From contig JAODTK010005795.1 of NCBI GenBank assembly GCA_026419785.1, positions 1-64,000 of the forward strand: a DNA stretch of 64,000 nucleotides, written 5' to 3'. Made by a program: the position numbers and the translations under genes. This DNA comes from Sclerodactyla briareus. Lineage: Eukaryota; Echinodermata; Holothuroidea; Dendrochirotida; Sclerodactylidae. Positions 1 through 12,562 of the stretch are shown here, piece by piece; position 1 is the first letter of the stretch, and every line of letters starts with the position of its first letter. Below the pieces are notes generated by a model. The model was not told the origin of the DNA, ran no database searches, and saw nothing but the letters and a program-made list of their open reading frames with translations.

Positions 1-70
1 CATAATACAACCGGGCATTACATTCTCAGACCAGAAAGTCACATCTACCAAATTCATGTGAATCAATAAT

Positions 71-336
71 AGTCATAGCACAGCACTATGACACGCATGC
101 ATGTTCCATATTTTGCAAACAAGTGTACACACGTGTTTTCGAAGAAATTGTCATAAATAGTGTTAATTATACAAATGAGCCACATTAATTGGCCTATAAA
201 TATCAGATAGTAGTCATCACATCACGACAGCATACATGTTTCCAATATTTTTTCACACAAGTGTACACAAGCGTTTTCAAATAAATTGCATGGAATGGTG
301 CTAATTATACAAATGAGTCACGTTAATTGGCCTATA
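71..336. repeat. Two-unit tandem repeat, ~130 bp per unit
   Basis: Two adjacent diverged copies (about 71-205 and 206-336) share the same order of words: AGTCAT, then CATGTTTCC or CATGTTCC, then AAGTGTACACA, GTGTTTTCGAA or GCGTTTTCAAA, and finally TTAATTATACAAATGAG and TTAATTGGCCTATA. The copies differ by substitutions and small indels. No coding potential is seen. Confidence 0.8.
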
Positions 337-1784
337 GTGACCTAGACTTAACTGTTAACTCCATCGGGATAAAAGAAGCCTTGTCCATCAAGTTTCGTGA
401 AAATCCGATGGGTTTGAAAATTCGCGTAAATTAAGTTTAGTTGGTCTACCTAATTAACATATTTCAGTGCAAACCTGATGAGGTTAGTGTTCACGTCCAC
501 AGTAGTCATACACTGAACTGATCACCAACCACCCATTTTCGATCATTAGATCTCCTGCACACGAGCTTTCAGTACAACGGACATTTATGCGAATTAGTAT
601 GCTCTTTCGGGACCAAATGTGCCTGGTGTACCTACAACTCTTCATACGGCAACCCCACAAAAATTCACGTTATGGAATTTAAATTCAGAGATATCGCGAA
701 CCACATACTGACAGACAACAGACCAACCCACACGACACAGTGATCATAGAGAGACATAGTGTCTCACCTCGAGCAAGGTTCAGGCGAGAGCAAAAGTGGA
801 ACCCGCCGATGTTTTGCCTATTTGCTAAAACATGAAAGAACGTTTTGCAAGCCTCGATATGCGAATATATAGTTTGGAATACGGAGCATCTTAGACGAGT
901 GAAGTGCTGCTGGTTTTTAATTTCGAATTGCTTTTCCAGACGAAGTTTCCATTACCATTCGTATGGGCCCTATATCATGTATATGGGCATCATGGATCTC
1001 ATCTCCTTTCATTCGTACATGGGCAGACACGCATAATGTTTGAGATTGTCATGTGTGATGGGTCAGAGGGAGGGGTGGGGGGGGGGGGTCGGTCGGGGGT
1101 GTTAGGACGTCATTAGGTCTTCCACACAAGTGCGAATGATCACACTAGTTTGCTCGATCCTTTTATTGGACGTCAATAATGCGTCCGGTATTCACCAAGT
1201 AACTGTAAAAATGCAAATCAAAGGCAAGATAGATAGGCGGATTGAACACGAGAGAGGGACCGGGAGTATGTAGATCGTTTTTCCGCAGGGCGGTGCGCCA
1301 GAATTTCTAGATGGAGGTAATGCGGTTCCCCGGAGGAGGTCGCACCAGCCTTACGCTGGGGTTCTGATGATAGGGAATACTCCAGCCCCGATTGTTGCAA
1401 TGCGCGCTTACTTCATCACTGTGAAGAATGAATACGACCCGGGAACAAAACAAGGAAGGCAACCGTGACAAGCTATTGGGGAGGAAGGGGGGGGTTACGG
1501 CTTGCAGCTCTATTGTGAGCACAGGGACTCCACACCAGAGAAAGTTGGCTGGTAATGTTGCTGATTGCTTTCAGCTAAATGGAATACGCACTAATATAAC
1601 GCATCCTACTGAGAAGACAACATGCTTCGCATTGCTTCCTTTTGAAATTGCAACTCTTGTACAAGAACTCTGCCAAAAGAAACGAACCCACCCAAACCCA
1701 CCAACCCAAACCCACCGCCCGAGGCATTGAAAGGGGAGGGGACTTGTTTTTTTTTCAGACTCATCACATCAACTTTTTCCGTTA
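337..1784. other. Non-genic stretch, nothing recognised
   Basis: I see no recognisable gene, RNA or mobile element here. The stretch holds a long G run near 1076-1089, a shorter one near 1488, and only short chance-like open frames. Confidence 0.5.
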
Positions 1785-1870
1785 TGTTTAGTCGGCCGCA
1801 CGTGCGATATATTTATCGTACGACATTTTCATCGCACCATGTGTGACACGCCCACCGAATAAATTTAAGC
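1785..1870. repeat. CGATAAATTTATCG / TCGTA repeat, copy 1
   Basis: It contains ATTTATCGTACGACA, then TTTCATCGCAC, then a CCGAATAAATTTAAGCGTA block. The same blocks in the same order lie at 10668-10866, so this is a dispersed repeat. The partly palindromic core suggests a MITE, but the termini are not defined. Confidence 0.6.
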
Positions 1871-1938
1871 GTAGTCTCAGACATTTAATTGATTAAATTA
1901 CTCTCATTCCACATGACATAAGAGGGCACCTCACTTAA

Positions 1939-2250
1939 CCCGAGTGAATAACAATTGGTAGAGCATCGGGCCTCCACCCGGGAGATTGGTATTCGAATCC
2001 CGGTAGGATCATTAATGGTATACACTATGCTTCACGCGGGCGGCGCAGCACAAGAGATTAGGGCAGGGACTAACGAGGGGCAGGCAACTTTGCGAGTTGT
2101 CCGTCTGCGTGCTGATTACCCATCCATATAAGGTACTACCGAAGAGGCGGTTGCCTTATTCCCGTGTAACCTGGTAAGGATTTCGCAGCTGACAATATTT
2201 GTAGTATCCAGGTCTGGTCTCGCTCAAGTCACCCTAAAAAAAAACACAAG
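1939..2250 (+). mobile_element. tRNA-derived SINE, family A, copy 1
   Basis: The head resembles a tRNA gene with RNA polymerase III signals: an A-box-like TGGTAGAGCATCGGG and a B-box-like ATTCGAATCCCGG about 30 bases later. The body (GGGCAGGGACTAACGAGG, GAAGAGGCGGTTGCC, CCTGGTAAGGATT, GCAGCTGACAATA) ends in an A-rich tail near 2236. The body recurs at 24020-24370 and 32415-32715. It is a retroposon and not a working tRNA, because a continuous SINE body follows the head. SINEs encode no protein and use a partner LINE to move. Confidence 0.85.
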
Positions 2251-5129
2251 TACCGTCCAATGCCTTTATTACCGCATGACAGCTCATTCGATCTTTACCG
2301 GAAAAATTCTTCCCATCACCTTATATATTCATACATTCGCTTTCGCACTTTTGGTTTTGCGTTTATACTGATATTTTGCGCAATCGAGATCTGATATATG
2401 GCCGGCATCTAGATAGATTAGTGAAAGGCGCTTTAGCGTAAAATCACCAATAGCTGTTTCTGACTATTATTTTAAGATTTGTCCAAGATACCCCTTCAGA
2501 CACCAAATAGACCTAGTCTCCCATCAACCTCAACATATACCTGATTTATAACATGACTTTGGTTCTTTGCTGTCTGAATATAAAGTGACCAGGGCCCAAA
2601 TACTCTGTCGCCATTAAAGTTTTGTATTTGTAAAATTAAAATAGGATGTCAGTTCTGCCTTTACTTGAAGTGACTAATTCAGGCCTGTTTGATTCAAACA
2701 TACGATTTTTGTTTTACTGTTGGAGATGATTCCAAGGTGAAAATGTAAAATGGTTAAAAAAAACGAACTCGTTTCTTCGTTTCTTCTCTTCCTGGCGTGG
2801 GGTGGCCTTGGAAATTACCCGAAAGTCATACTTCCCAGCTCCTCCCACTCCACCCACAGTCCAGGACCCACATTTACGCCATGCTCGTAGGACCGTACGA
2901 TGGAAAGGCGCCTTAAATCGAATCCGTTGTCGAATTCGGGTAACTTGAGACCTGCTGGCTTGTAACCGGACAAATCCTGCCATGCAAAAGGAATCATTCA
3001 CCCCATGCACAAACTAGACAGGATCCTTGGCGCTGCACGTACACTGCTTAATGGCGGAACAAACATTCTGTTCTAACGCAAAACAATATTGTTATTAACA
3101 TGTCTAAAGGCAAATCCGTGATTTTCCTCATCATTCGTTGCTCGTTTTCGTAGCTTTCTCCCGCCAGACCTGTCCGGTCTGCCTTGTACACTCCTGTAAT
3201 CAATATGCTAACGGATGCCTTTATGCTTCTTCTGTTAGTGACAATAATAGCGGAAAATATGTTTGTGTTAGGAACCTTTTAAAGCCGGAATATATCGTGT
3301 CGCACATTGCACTCGCGGCAAGCGTCCAGTGCATCAACGGGCTAATATGTTAACATTGATGGCGCTATTACAGGGGCTTTCGAGCGTTTTGAAAAAGTGA
3401 GGGGGGGGGGACACAAATCGGATGGCAAATGACCATCTACAGCGGAGCGCCAACCTCATTTGGCGCGAAGCGACCAAGAACCTTTCAGATTTTCATACCC
3501 GACGGAAACGGCACTTGCCAGGCTCAGTATAATAGCACCCATCTACATGTATGATTTGATTAAAAGAGACAGCAAAAAGTTGTCATTTGCATGCCAAGAT
3601 GATTTACCGAAAATCAAACATGGTATTTTTTCATTACATTTTCCGGGTACTACTGTGGCTTGGTTTGCGTGGGATCGGAGGGGTTAACCGAACGGTCTCT
3701 GGTGGGATCGAAGGGAAAAGCCATAAGCGCACAGGACACTCTAATCTGGGAGCAGAAAATTTGGCAGTCATTGGAACTACTGGACTACTGGCTTTTATCG
3801 AAAAACAACTTCGAGCATTTTTTTTTTCATCTTTCGTTTTTCCTTCTCAAATTTTAAAAATAACGAATTTCCGCCCGAATTTTTCATAATAGAAAATTTG
3901 GGGGGGGGGGGGGGGGCTATCGACCCCCAGGCTTCGAATTAATCGAGTGAAAAAATGATTCGAAAGGCATTACATCCATAATTAGCCTCACGCCTAGAAG
4001 AAACGCCATTTTGCTGGCGCGAAACACTTGAAAAATTATGCACTTATTGGCTATTCGATTTAAAATTCAGAACTCGGTATGAATCATGAGTAATCCTTCG
4101 ACTTCGCCCTATTCGGTCCAGATCTCCACCTGGAGTCGCACACCTGGAATTAGTTGACTATACAATTTCCAACCGCGATTATTGTTTGCTTACAGACAAC
4201 AATTGATCCGTTTAGAATGGGGGTACAAAATCGGGCAGTGCCTCATTATTTTTAATTACGGTCCGGGAAAAGTGGGGGGGGGGGGAGGGGCAAACGATAG
4301 GATATCCCCACTTTGAAGAAAGTGGGGGGACATGTCACCACCCCCCCGTCGGCCCACCTGTTGACGCCCATAGCTATATATTACCATTCTTATCGTAAGT
4401 TTTCCATGAAGCGCGGGTCGCGGTTACTTTTGTCCGATACTGCGAATGCTTTGGTTTATTTTCAGATGAAAGAAACAAAATAATGGATAGCGATCTTGTA
4501 TTCAACCCTGGCAGTGCCTACGCATTGCATAGCGTTGTGATTGGAACTCGAAATGACAATGTACTCTAACCCATTATGCGGTTCAATCCCGGAAGGGTGG
4601 GAATGGGGGATATATCCCTCACAATATATTATGTTGGGGGATCGCCTATGTGATAACCCCCCCCCCTCCCCCAATGACGGCATGCATCTCCTACTAGACA
4701 ATGATAGATGAAAAGAAGTGCAACGAAGGTACAGTACGGTCCACAACCAAATACCTTACACTTTTTCTAATAATATTATTGCTTGAAATCTTATTTTGAG
4801 AAGTCCAAAATTGCAAAACAATTCGCGCAGCGCACGCTGTTTTTCATTGTCGCGTTACAAATATAGTACAGTATAGGACCATTACGCAATAACTAACTTC
4901 GTCCAATTTGCAAATATGGTTTTCTCCATGCGTGTTAACTATACCCGGGCAGTGAACATAGGGAAAACTGAAACTGCCACAAGGAGCATTTGCCTTGAGG
5001 GACCCACTTCAGCCGCCCCCCCCACCAATGCTGGATTTCAACTGGCATTGGTCTGAACACTGCACATACCAATGGCTAAGTCTCTTTATTGTTTATACGG
5101 CCTGCTGCTTCTTGATTAAAGCTATATGC
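2251..5129. other. Non-genic stretch with G/C runs
   Basis: No gene is recognised. Long G runs occur near 3402, 3900-3916 and 4275. At about 4272-4352 a G-rich block, a GGGGGGACATGTC word and a C-rich block form an imperfect palindrome of a type seen again near 6600 and 12500. Confidence 0.5.
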
Positions 5130-5665
5130 AACAAGACACAACAGGGGGGGGGCTGGGGTCGTGTCACTCAGTAATGGAGGTTACGATTGACCATTGCACT
5201 ATAAATAGACGCGGAGGCATAACAAACCGATTCTGGGACTTGTAACATTTGGCCAAAAATTTGAACTGAAACAAATTGGTGAACATGACCAAATTTTCTA
5301 CTGACGTCCTCGATTATTTTTCCATCAAAGCCCCGAAAAATGGCACACACTTTCCACGACAGTGATGTTTCAGCAATTTTCCTCCCTAGATGCTGGCAAC
5401 CTCTACCCGCATGGAAGTTCTATGTGCCGCGGAACTAACCTCTAAAAAATGGCTATGGAAGGAAGGGAGGCCACGATGAAGAATTGTTAGGAATAAACAT
5501 TTGGATCAGTTTTCGGAAATTTATTGTCCAATTCCAGTGATATTGCTCATTGCCTTAAGGCTGGGAAGTGCTATGTCCCTGCAATCTTGAGATCAGTGTA
5601 AAACGAAAAACTTTCTTTGAATCGCACTCGCTAACCCGATGTGGGGGGGGGGGGGGGGGGGGGTC
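5130..5665. repeat. Complex repeat family C, copy 1
   Basis: The order of words (GCACTATAAA, AAAATTTGAAC, GCCACGATGAA, GATCAGTTTT, AAATTTATTGTC, TTCCAGTGATATTGCT, CCTGCAATCT) matches 7140-7500, so two long diverged copies lie about 2 kb apart. It ends in a run of about 20 Gs near 5642-5662. No protein is recognisable. Confidence 0.65.
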
Positions 5666-5899
5666 GCTTAGATGGTACTAATCACGTATGTCTCTCACTC
5701 TCTCCTCCCATATTTAACACTAATATCGAAGTTTGAGACTGTAGGCCTATTCGTTATGGTTGAACAAATGTAACTGGCAATATGAAGGGCTAGTATGGAA
5801 CTCTGCAGATGGAATGAATGTAGTAGGATGCATGTAGGTATGATTCTTTGTATCCATCTCGACTCATCGGGATATGTATTACTTTCATAGATCGTTTTT

Positions 5900-6120
5900 T
5901 TCTCATTAGACGTGGAATTGCAGACATACGATAATCAGGCTTTTAAATGCAGCTCAAAACACCGACAAGCGCCCTTTTTCCAACCATCTGAAGGGTCCTG
6001 GAATCCAGAAAATTTTCTTGGGAACTCCGCGTCAACCATTGGTGGCGCTTGCTTCCGCTTAAATAGTTTCACAGCACCATCATCCCCCATGCCAGAAACA
6101 AATCTACGCCACGCTCTAAC
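5900..6120. repeat. Family C fragment
   Basis: GCGTCAACCATTGGTGGCGCTTGCTTCCGCTTA closely resembles the 3' end of the family C block at 8098-8130 (GCGCCAACCAATGTTGGCGCTCCGCTTAGA), followed in both cases by a C-rich run. The preceding GAAAATTTTC word is also shared. No coding function is proposed. Confidence 0.5.
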
Positions 6121-6534
6121 CAACTAATTGAACTCGGAAAGTTTGAGTAAGTTCCGGTGCTCGAGGAGAACGGAAAGGGGCCAGGGATCGCAGTTGACTA
6201 AATAGTGACCAGAGAAGTGCGATACCATCAGTTTTGTTTGTTTTGTCGCTTTTTCCGAAGGCGTTGTGTTCGTATTGCATAGCATCGGCTGTGTTCCTTT
6301 CTTTCTTCCTTGGGGTTATACGCTGGAGGTATACGAATGATGGAGCTTAGTTCGTCATGACATGCTATCCTCGGGGGCGGTAACATCTTATCTTTTATCG
6401 CTATCATTTTGTTCTCTATCCGATCTACTACGACAACAATGGCTATAATCAGCGCCACTCGATGTTTCTTTCCCCAAACCGTACCACTTAACACCTGGTA
6501 GAGGAGGAGCATCACCCAGGCATGGGACGGGGCG

Positions 6535-6670
6535 ATCACGGGGGGGGGGGGGGGGACCAGGGAGACGCGGGGGGGGGCGCAGGGAAAAGAGGAAGGATCC
6601 CGGGGGGGGGGACATGTTCCCCCCCCCATATTTTGGTGGGCGGGACATAATATCAATGTCCCCCCAATAG
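6535..6670. repeat. Poly-G/poly-C palindromic block
   Basis: Several G runs (about 6540-6555, 6569-6575, 6602-6610) are followed by GACATGTTCCCCCCCC, ATATTTTGG and later TGTCCCCCCAATAG. The GGGGACATGTCCCC-type core with ATATTTT flanks recurs near 4340 and 12530. It may be a small inverted-repeat element; the ends are unclear. Confidence 0.5.
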
Positions 6671-7089
6671 TTTGTGGACTGGTGGAAAAAATCCTATAAT
6701 CATATTACAGTACTGCCATAACACCAGGTTCTAACTCATATTTCTTATCAGATGCTTACATTTTATGTCGCTAAGCCGAATGCAAAATTTGTCTTTTCGC
6801 GCTGCTGTCGCGCCTGTATTTTCTGTGCTTTTCCGTTACATGTATACTACATTGCCCATGTATACAATAACTTTGTAAGATTCTAATTCAAATATTACTT
6901 TTCTGCTCCCTACGTGCCACTCAAGTGGGGTGAACATATGGGTAGGCCCCCAACAAGGAGAATTGGCTTGGGCGGTTGGCAAAATGGTTGCAACCCCCTC
7001 CCCCACTACACAACGCTGAAAACCACTGCCACGTTCCTTAACATGCACACAACTGATAGCTAGGATTAGATTTACTTCTGATCCTCTTG

Positions 7090-8160
7090 TTCAGACTGCA
7101 ATGCATTGCATGGCTTTGCCAGCCAACGTGAAGATGGAATCTATTTGCAACGAAAAAACAATAGGGAGGTGATCGTGCACACCACTATGGAGGGGGGGGG
7201 GAAGGTTATTGTTGTATGGCACTATAAAGGCGCGATGCGGGGCGAACGATTCGCATGAGACATAGTATTTTGGACGAAAATTTGAACGGTAAACATGCGG
7301 GCAATTCAATCCAATTGGAAGGGTCCTCGATGAAAGACTCTAAACTATAGGGCTATGGTAGGAACGGAAGCCACGATGAAAGAAAGTGAGAATAACATAG
7401 ATCAGTTTTGGAAAATTTATTGTCAGTTTCAGTGATGCTGCTTACTGCCAAGCCCCGGGAAGAGCCGCTCTCTGCAATCTGTGTTCGGGGGAAGGGTCTG
7501 GTAGACTGTTTGTGGCGCGAAATTGTAATGAATGAAACATAAGCTCAGTTTCCTTCAAGAGCGTTTTCGTGAATATAAATTTCGGGAATTTAATTGTGAA
7601 TTTCAGGGATTTTGCTTACTGTCATAAACCCGGAAGTCCGCGTTTCCGGCAATCTGGGGGTTCGCAAGGCTCAAAATTCCCTAGTACCCTACGCGTCCAC
7701 ATGGTGGCCCGAATTGCAAGGAAAACAATCGACAGATCCTCCAATGACGTTTCTTGAAATATAAGTCTTTTTGGCAATTCATTGCCAATTTTTTGGCTTT
7801 GCTAATTGCAATACGGCCCAGGAAGTGCCGGTTCCTGCTATCTGGGGGGGAGGAGTAACAAGGGGGGGGGGTATTATTAAACGAGAATTTTCCTTGTACC
7901 CTATACGCGTCCACTGATGGTTCCCGAATTGTAAGGAATGAACTGAACAGGTCCTTAAGAAGGTTTCTTAATTTTATTACTAAATTCTGAAAATTATTGC
8001 CAGTTCTAGGGACCTGTGCTTCCTTGGCCATACGGTTCGGGAATGCCGTTTCCTGCACAAATTGGGGGATTCTGTAAAACGAAAAAATTTTCGTCACCCC
8101 GCGCCAACCAATGTTGGCGCTCCGCTTAGATGGTGTCAGCCTCATATTGTCCCCCCCCCC
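7090..8160. repeat. Complex repeat family C, copy 2, with ~200-bp subunits
   Basis: The first part (7140-7500) aligns with 5160-5600. The rest is built from degenerate subunits spaced roughly 170-230 bases apart, each with AATTTATTG or AATTGTGAATTT, TTTTGCT(T/A)ACTG, a GGAAGTGCCG-type word, CAATCTG(GGGG), and then CCCTA followed by ACGCGTCCAC. The long antisense open frame across it (8175 down to 7681) follows the repeat and resembles no protein I know. Confidence 0.65.
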
Positions 8161-9640
8161 AAATAGTTTTGACACAGATCGCCGGCCCCTGACCCAAGGG
8201 TCACATATTTAATGCTGGTCGAGCTTTTATTAGGAATCGGGCTTGCAATATGTCAACTATCAACAGTCCGGAGTATACAGACAGAAATCCCAGTTGAGCG
8301 ATTCCGCCTATAGCTCAAGCGATCCGTTTGAATTCATGGGGTCCAAGTTCCCCGGAAGGGGGGTTAGCGGTATCACAGTTCAAAGTGCAAAACCTCACTC
8401 TATTCACATTCGAGGGAGGGTCGATTATTCTGTCTCCCAAAAAACTCGCTTGCACGCATTTGGAAAAATCGAGCACGATCGCGATCGGCTCGGTTCTCAA
8501 GCTTTGATTTGAACCCATTCCCCCGCGGGGTATACAAAAGTCGGTTATCATTATTACTACTTCAAGTTCCCACCACTTTTCTCCATCTGCTAAGGCGAAC
8601 GTGGCTTGGCGGGTACACATGCGTCGGCATTATTAATACATGTAGTTATGGTAAGTGTGCCATCATGCGCGCCAGGATGTCAGCGGAGATCATCTCAAGA
8701 TCGCCCTGCACGATACGGGCCAACCAGGAGTTTGGCCCGAGTACAGGACCTGCTCAGCAAAAGTAAAACGCGTGGGTTACACCGCACCTTATATAGGGCC
8801 ACTGGAGTTAATTGTTATTTTGGTCCTACATTTGTAACAGACTTCTGACCGGCGGCCAAAAAATTCACAGGACTGAATCACCAATATGGGTCATTGCCCT
8901 ATTTGAACTTGATCTATTCCTGTGTTCCTCGGGTTATCATGAGGACAAACGTTTGATATCGTGTTCCTCCCAGACCCGTACCTAACACCAAACACGATCA
9001 TGTTTTTTTCAGTTCTGTATCTGAAACCCACACACCCCACTTTTGAATGACGCGTTCACAATTGGGTCTGAACATATTCAACTACTACCCAGAAGAAAAT
9101 TTCAATGGGGTCCCATTAAATCCCATTAGAAAACTTAATTGGTTTCACAATGGGATCCCATTAAATCCCAATAATTACAGTCAGGCATGATGGAGAGCTT
9201 ACAAGGGAGCTGCACATCCTCGAATGATTGGCCATACCTGTTCGAAACGAAGCTACGAGGGAGTACATTTACAATTGTCTTCGTTGTGACCGTCGTTTTG
9301 TTCGCCGCCACTCAACTATCAGATGAACATTGCCACAATGCCACTGCTACTATCATATGGAATAATGTCCGATGCCCTTCTACTTACAGCGCTGGGAGGA
9401 TGGGTCGGGTGACGGACAAGCGAGATAGGAGAGTAAATCTCATGTTTGTAACAATCCTGTATACGCGACTTAGGTTTCGCTGGGGTTATTTTTGCTTCTG
9501 TGAAGAAGCAACATGAACCAGATCGCAGTATACGTTGCTCTGGTGTCCAGAGCTGCATGGTGGGACTTTTCCCTCCTGACTTGGCCTGTCTAAAAAACAA
9601 AGCGTGAACAAGAACGATTAACTCACTATCATTCCGAAGA
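8161..9640. other. Non-genic stretch with a short CCCATTAAATCCCATT duplication
   Basis: No gene is recognised. At 9102-9180 the word ATGGGGTCCCATTAAATCCC occurs twice about 50 bases apart, a small tandem duplication. An open frame at 9187-9516 has one hydrophobic run (IVFVVTVVLF) but no family resemblance. Confidence 0.5.
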
Positions 9641-10660
9641 TTTAAATAAAAAAATTACTCGGTGCTTAACTCGGATAGAAAGAACACTCACTCCGATTCA
9701 GTCCGGCGTAAAATTCTTCGAAGTGATCGTGACTTCGACAACTCACACTAGGCCATTTTTTTTCCCTCCTTCGGACTGAATTTCACTCTCTCGGACTAGC
9801 TTTTTCCCCTGATGGAGTGATGTTTCACTCTAAGACTATTTTAGATTGATACTGAAAGCGAAACACACTAAAATTAGTTAGAATTAACACCATCTACTTA
9901 AAGCTTTTACTAGGCACGCGAATGTGCGAGTACGCGACAAAGACTATTTTAGCTCCTATGGTTATTTATCTGGGTTTATTCATTGGGCACTCGACTCCGC
10001 GAAATGTGCGATTGTTTCGCGGTCGCGATTGGGTGAACTCTGCGTCTCCTAATACGCGAAGTGAGGTGGCCAATGAATCAATTCAGTCAATTTAGTTAAT
10101 TCAGTGAAGTTGAGGATCTGAAAATTGGAGCTTGTCTACTCTGGCTCGAGAACAAGCATGTAAAAATAATGCATACGGCTCACCTGTGTGGACTAAGGTC
10201 CACTTACCTACATGACATTATTAACACTTGGTCGTTAGAATCGACATTATTTCCCATTCCTCCCCCCCCCCCATATAGCTTATTCCTGTTGCCTTCTTCG
10301 TTCCTTTTCCCGCCTTTCTCTTCACATGAAGGTGAGGATAAAGTTCGCGCGTGTCACTCAGGCTGTGGATCGACCCCCCCCCCCTCTGGGGAATCCCTCC
10401 GACCCTTCCCCTCTCAAACACCCAACAACGCACGGGTAGCGATGTGAAGCTCACTGTCTGATTTCTGTGATCGGCCAATTGCTCTTTTCCACGCCTCTAC
10501 AATACTTAGAAAGAACACCCTGAGCTTCGAATTGTCTTTGGGGAAATTACAATTCTTGGTACTCAAAAAGTCTGCTGACTGGCAGGCTAATTCCCGCCCC
10601 AAGCACAAAAGGGGGAAACTTGTGCTTCTCTCAAATAAAATCCCACTACTTTCTCGTTAA
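9640..10660. other. Non-genic stretch with short inverted words
   Basis: GATTCAGTCCGG near 9697 and TCGGACTGAATTTC near 9772 are inverted copies separated by about 65 bases, with further CACTC/CGGA words between. This could be a degraded inverted-repeat element. No gene is recognised; C runs occur at 10262 and 10374. Confidence 0.4.
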
Positions 10661-10667
10661 GTAGTAG

Positions 10668-10866
10668 GGGCGTCGAGACGTCCGATAAAATTATCGTACG
10701 ACAGTTTCATCGCACAAGTGTGAACACCCTCCGATAATTTATCGTATCGTATCGTATCGTTCCGTATCGCACATGTTGTGGAAAACCTATTGAAAATAAC
10801 ACTTTGCAACTCGACGTCCGATAAATTTAGGCGTATCGTATCGTATCGTACGCACCAGTGTTAACA
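10668..10866. repeat. CGATAAATTTATCG / TCGTA repeat, copies 2 and 3
   Basis: Two head-to-tail copies: CGTCCGATAAAATTATCGTACG then CATCGCACAAGTGTGAACACC and (ATCGT)n near 10740-10765, followed by CGTCCGATAAATTTAGGCG and (TATCG)n near 10835-10855. Short pentanucleotide TATCG runs sit inside the copies. The first half matches 1785-1870. Confidence 0.7.
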
Positions 10867-10904
10867 ACCTCTTAAGGATCATAAGTTGACTGAACTCTAG
10901 GCCT

Positions 10905-11160
10905 GTTTTCATTATTTGAATGTTTTTTAAATGTTTTCAGATTGCATTTCAATGTTTTATTTTTCACAGTGAATTTGGTCCCCATTCCACATGGTTAACA
11001 TTTAATATTGTGTAATGCACTAGTTCCGCAAAACCATGTCAATCGATAATTATTGATGTTCTGCCTTCGTAGTAAACACAAAAAATAGTGTTTTCCTGCA
11101 TTTTAAGATTTCTGAGACAGCATAATGTTGAGGTGAGTATGCCAACATTGTGCAGCGGCC
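10905..11160. repeat. Dispersed repeat family D, copy 1
   Basis: AAATGTTTTCAGAT, TTTTTCACAGTG, GGTCCCCATTCCACATGG, CCATGTCAATCGA, AAATAGTGTTTTC and TGTCTGA-like words occur in the same order at 56585-56830. Both copies are on the + strand and diverged by substitutions and indels. The repeat encodes nothing I recognise. Confidence 0.75.
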
Positions 11161-12460
11161 CCAATACTTATTTCATCCTAGTTTCAATCTTGGCCTTCCT
11201 GTAAGACTGTATACAACCCAGAATTGTACTGGTCGTGTCAATTTTCAAGCTGAAAATCCAATTACTTATTGGGCACCATTTGTGGTTTTTTTTCTGACCT
11301 TTTTTTGGAATTTTTGACTAAAGATTAGGGGGTGACTGACCGCACGCCCTCAAGTCCCCTCTACTATTGGCCACAGGAACGTATTCAAATTATTCCTCAG
11401 TTTTTCCCCACCCCCTCCTACCACCAAACAACATGTTCATGTAGGCTACATGAAGCCTTATAAACACTAGCGTTGGTCAGGAGACCCCCCCCCCCGCCAC
11501 CCCCAGTGTCCTGAGGCGGCTCGTAGAGATTGAACATTTAATCTCCATTTCATCCCTGTGCCACTGTATTTCTCATTTCTTCTGACATTCCTGAATGCAA
11601 GGCAAACTCCACTCCCTTAACATTTGCTTCTCTGTTTCAGTCTATAGTTTTCTGGTTTTTTTAGCACCCCCCCCCCACAACCAACCGCCCCCGCCGCCCC
11701 CCTCCTCCATTGCAGACAAGGCCCCTTAGCCTTCAGTCCTTGCCCCTTGGGCATAGGAAAAAAAATAAAACTTCGGAACAAGGGTACCTCCACGAAACAA
11801 AACAGACATAACTACTATTCCTACAATTTAAACCTTCAGTTTTCCAAATTGTCATATGCTCATGTTTTAACAAGCAGTGCCTATATTCAGGTAGCCCATA
11901 TCTCTTATTTGCAGGGGTCCCCATACAAGACTTGGTAGTGGTACTTACTTGACCTGTGTACTACCCGTCGGCTCCTTGGGGGATGTAAACCACTAGCCTG
12001 TAGATTTAATGATGGTGGGTTGGGTGATAGGATAAGCTGTGACCGCAATACCATTAAATCAGCCCAGGTCTCTGATGTTTATATTGGGAGGAAGAAGTGT
12101 GACTTGGCTAATGGGGACAGTTGGTTAGAGAGTCTACCAACAAACTTGCACTATATTTTCGCTGATGTGGGAAAATGTCAGTTCAGATTCAACATTGGTG
12201 GGGTGGGTGGGGGGGGGGGGCATGATTCGTGTCTGTCTCGAAACAATTCTCCTTGTGGGCCGTTCCCCAATTTTCCCGCCTTGTAGATGACACATACATG
12301 ACATATGAAGAAAACATATTTTTGCCAAAATCTGGAAGGCAGAAGACAGCGCGTTGCAGTGCATTTCGACCTCCACATAAAATGTAAGCAATCTGATTAG
12401 TAACATGTGTCAGGCCTTTGTTTTCTATGGCGGTACTGTTATCTTTTGACTATATTTTTT
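11161..12460. other. Non-genic stretch with C and G runs
   Basis: Poly-C runs lie near 11486, 11668 and 11695, and a G run near 12210. No gene, RNA or bounded repeat is recognised. Confidence 0.5.
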
Positions 12461-12469
12461 TTCCACAGT

Positions 12470-12562
12470 CCGCAAAATATGGGGGGGGGAATCTTGTATA
12501 TTAATGTTCCCTTCCCCACAAGAAAATATTGGGGGGACATGTAAACCCCCCCCCCCGGATTG
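12470..12562. repeat. Poly-G/poly-C palindromic block
   Basis: CGCAAAATATGGGGGGG at the left is mirrored by AAAATATTGGGGGGACATG followed by a C run and CCGG. This is the same word set as the blocks near 4340 and 6600 and probably a small inverted-repeat element. Confidence 0.5.

Noticed and set aside
1950-2010. tRNA gene (also at 36480-36515, 42370-42440 and 61247-61310)
   Set aside because: A and B boxes are present but each is followed by a repeated non-tRNA body, so they are SINE heads.
7681-8175. 164-codon minus open frame
   Set aside because: It overlays the degenerate family C subunits and has no recognisable domain.
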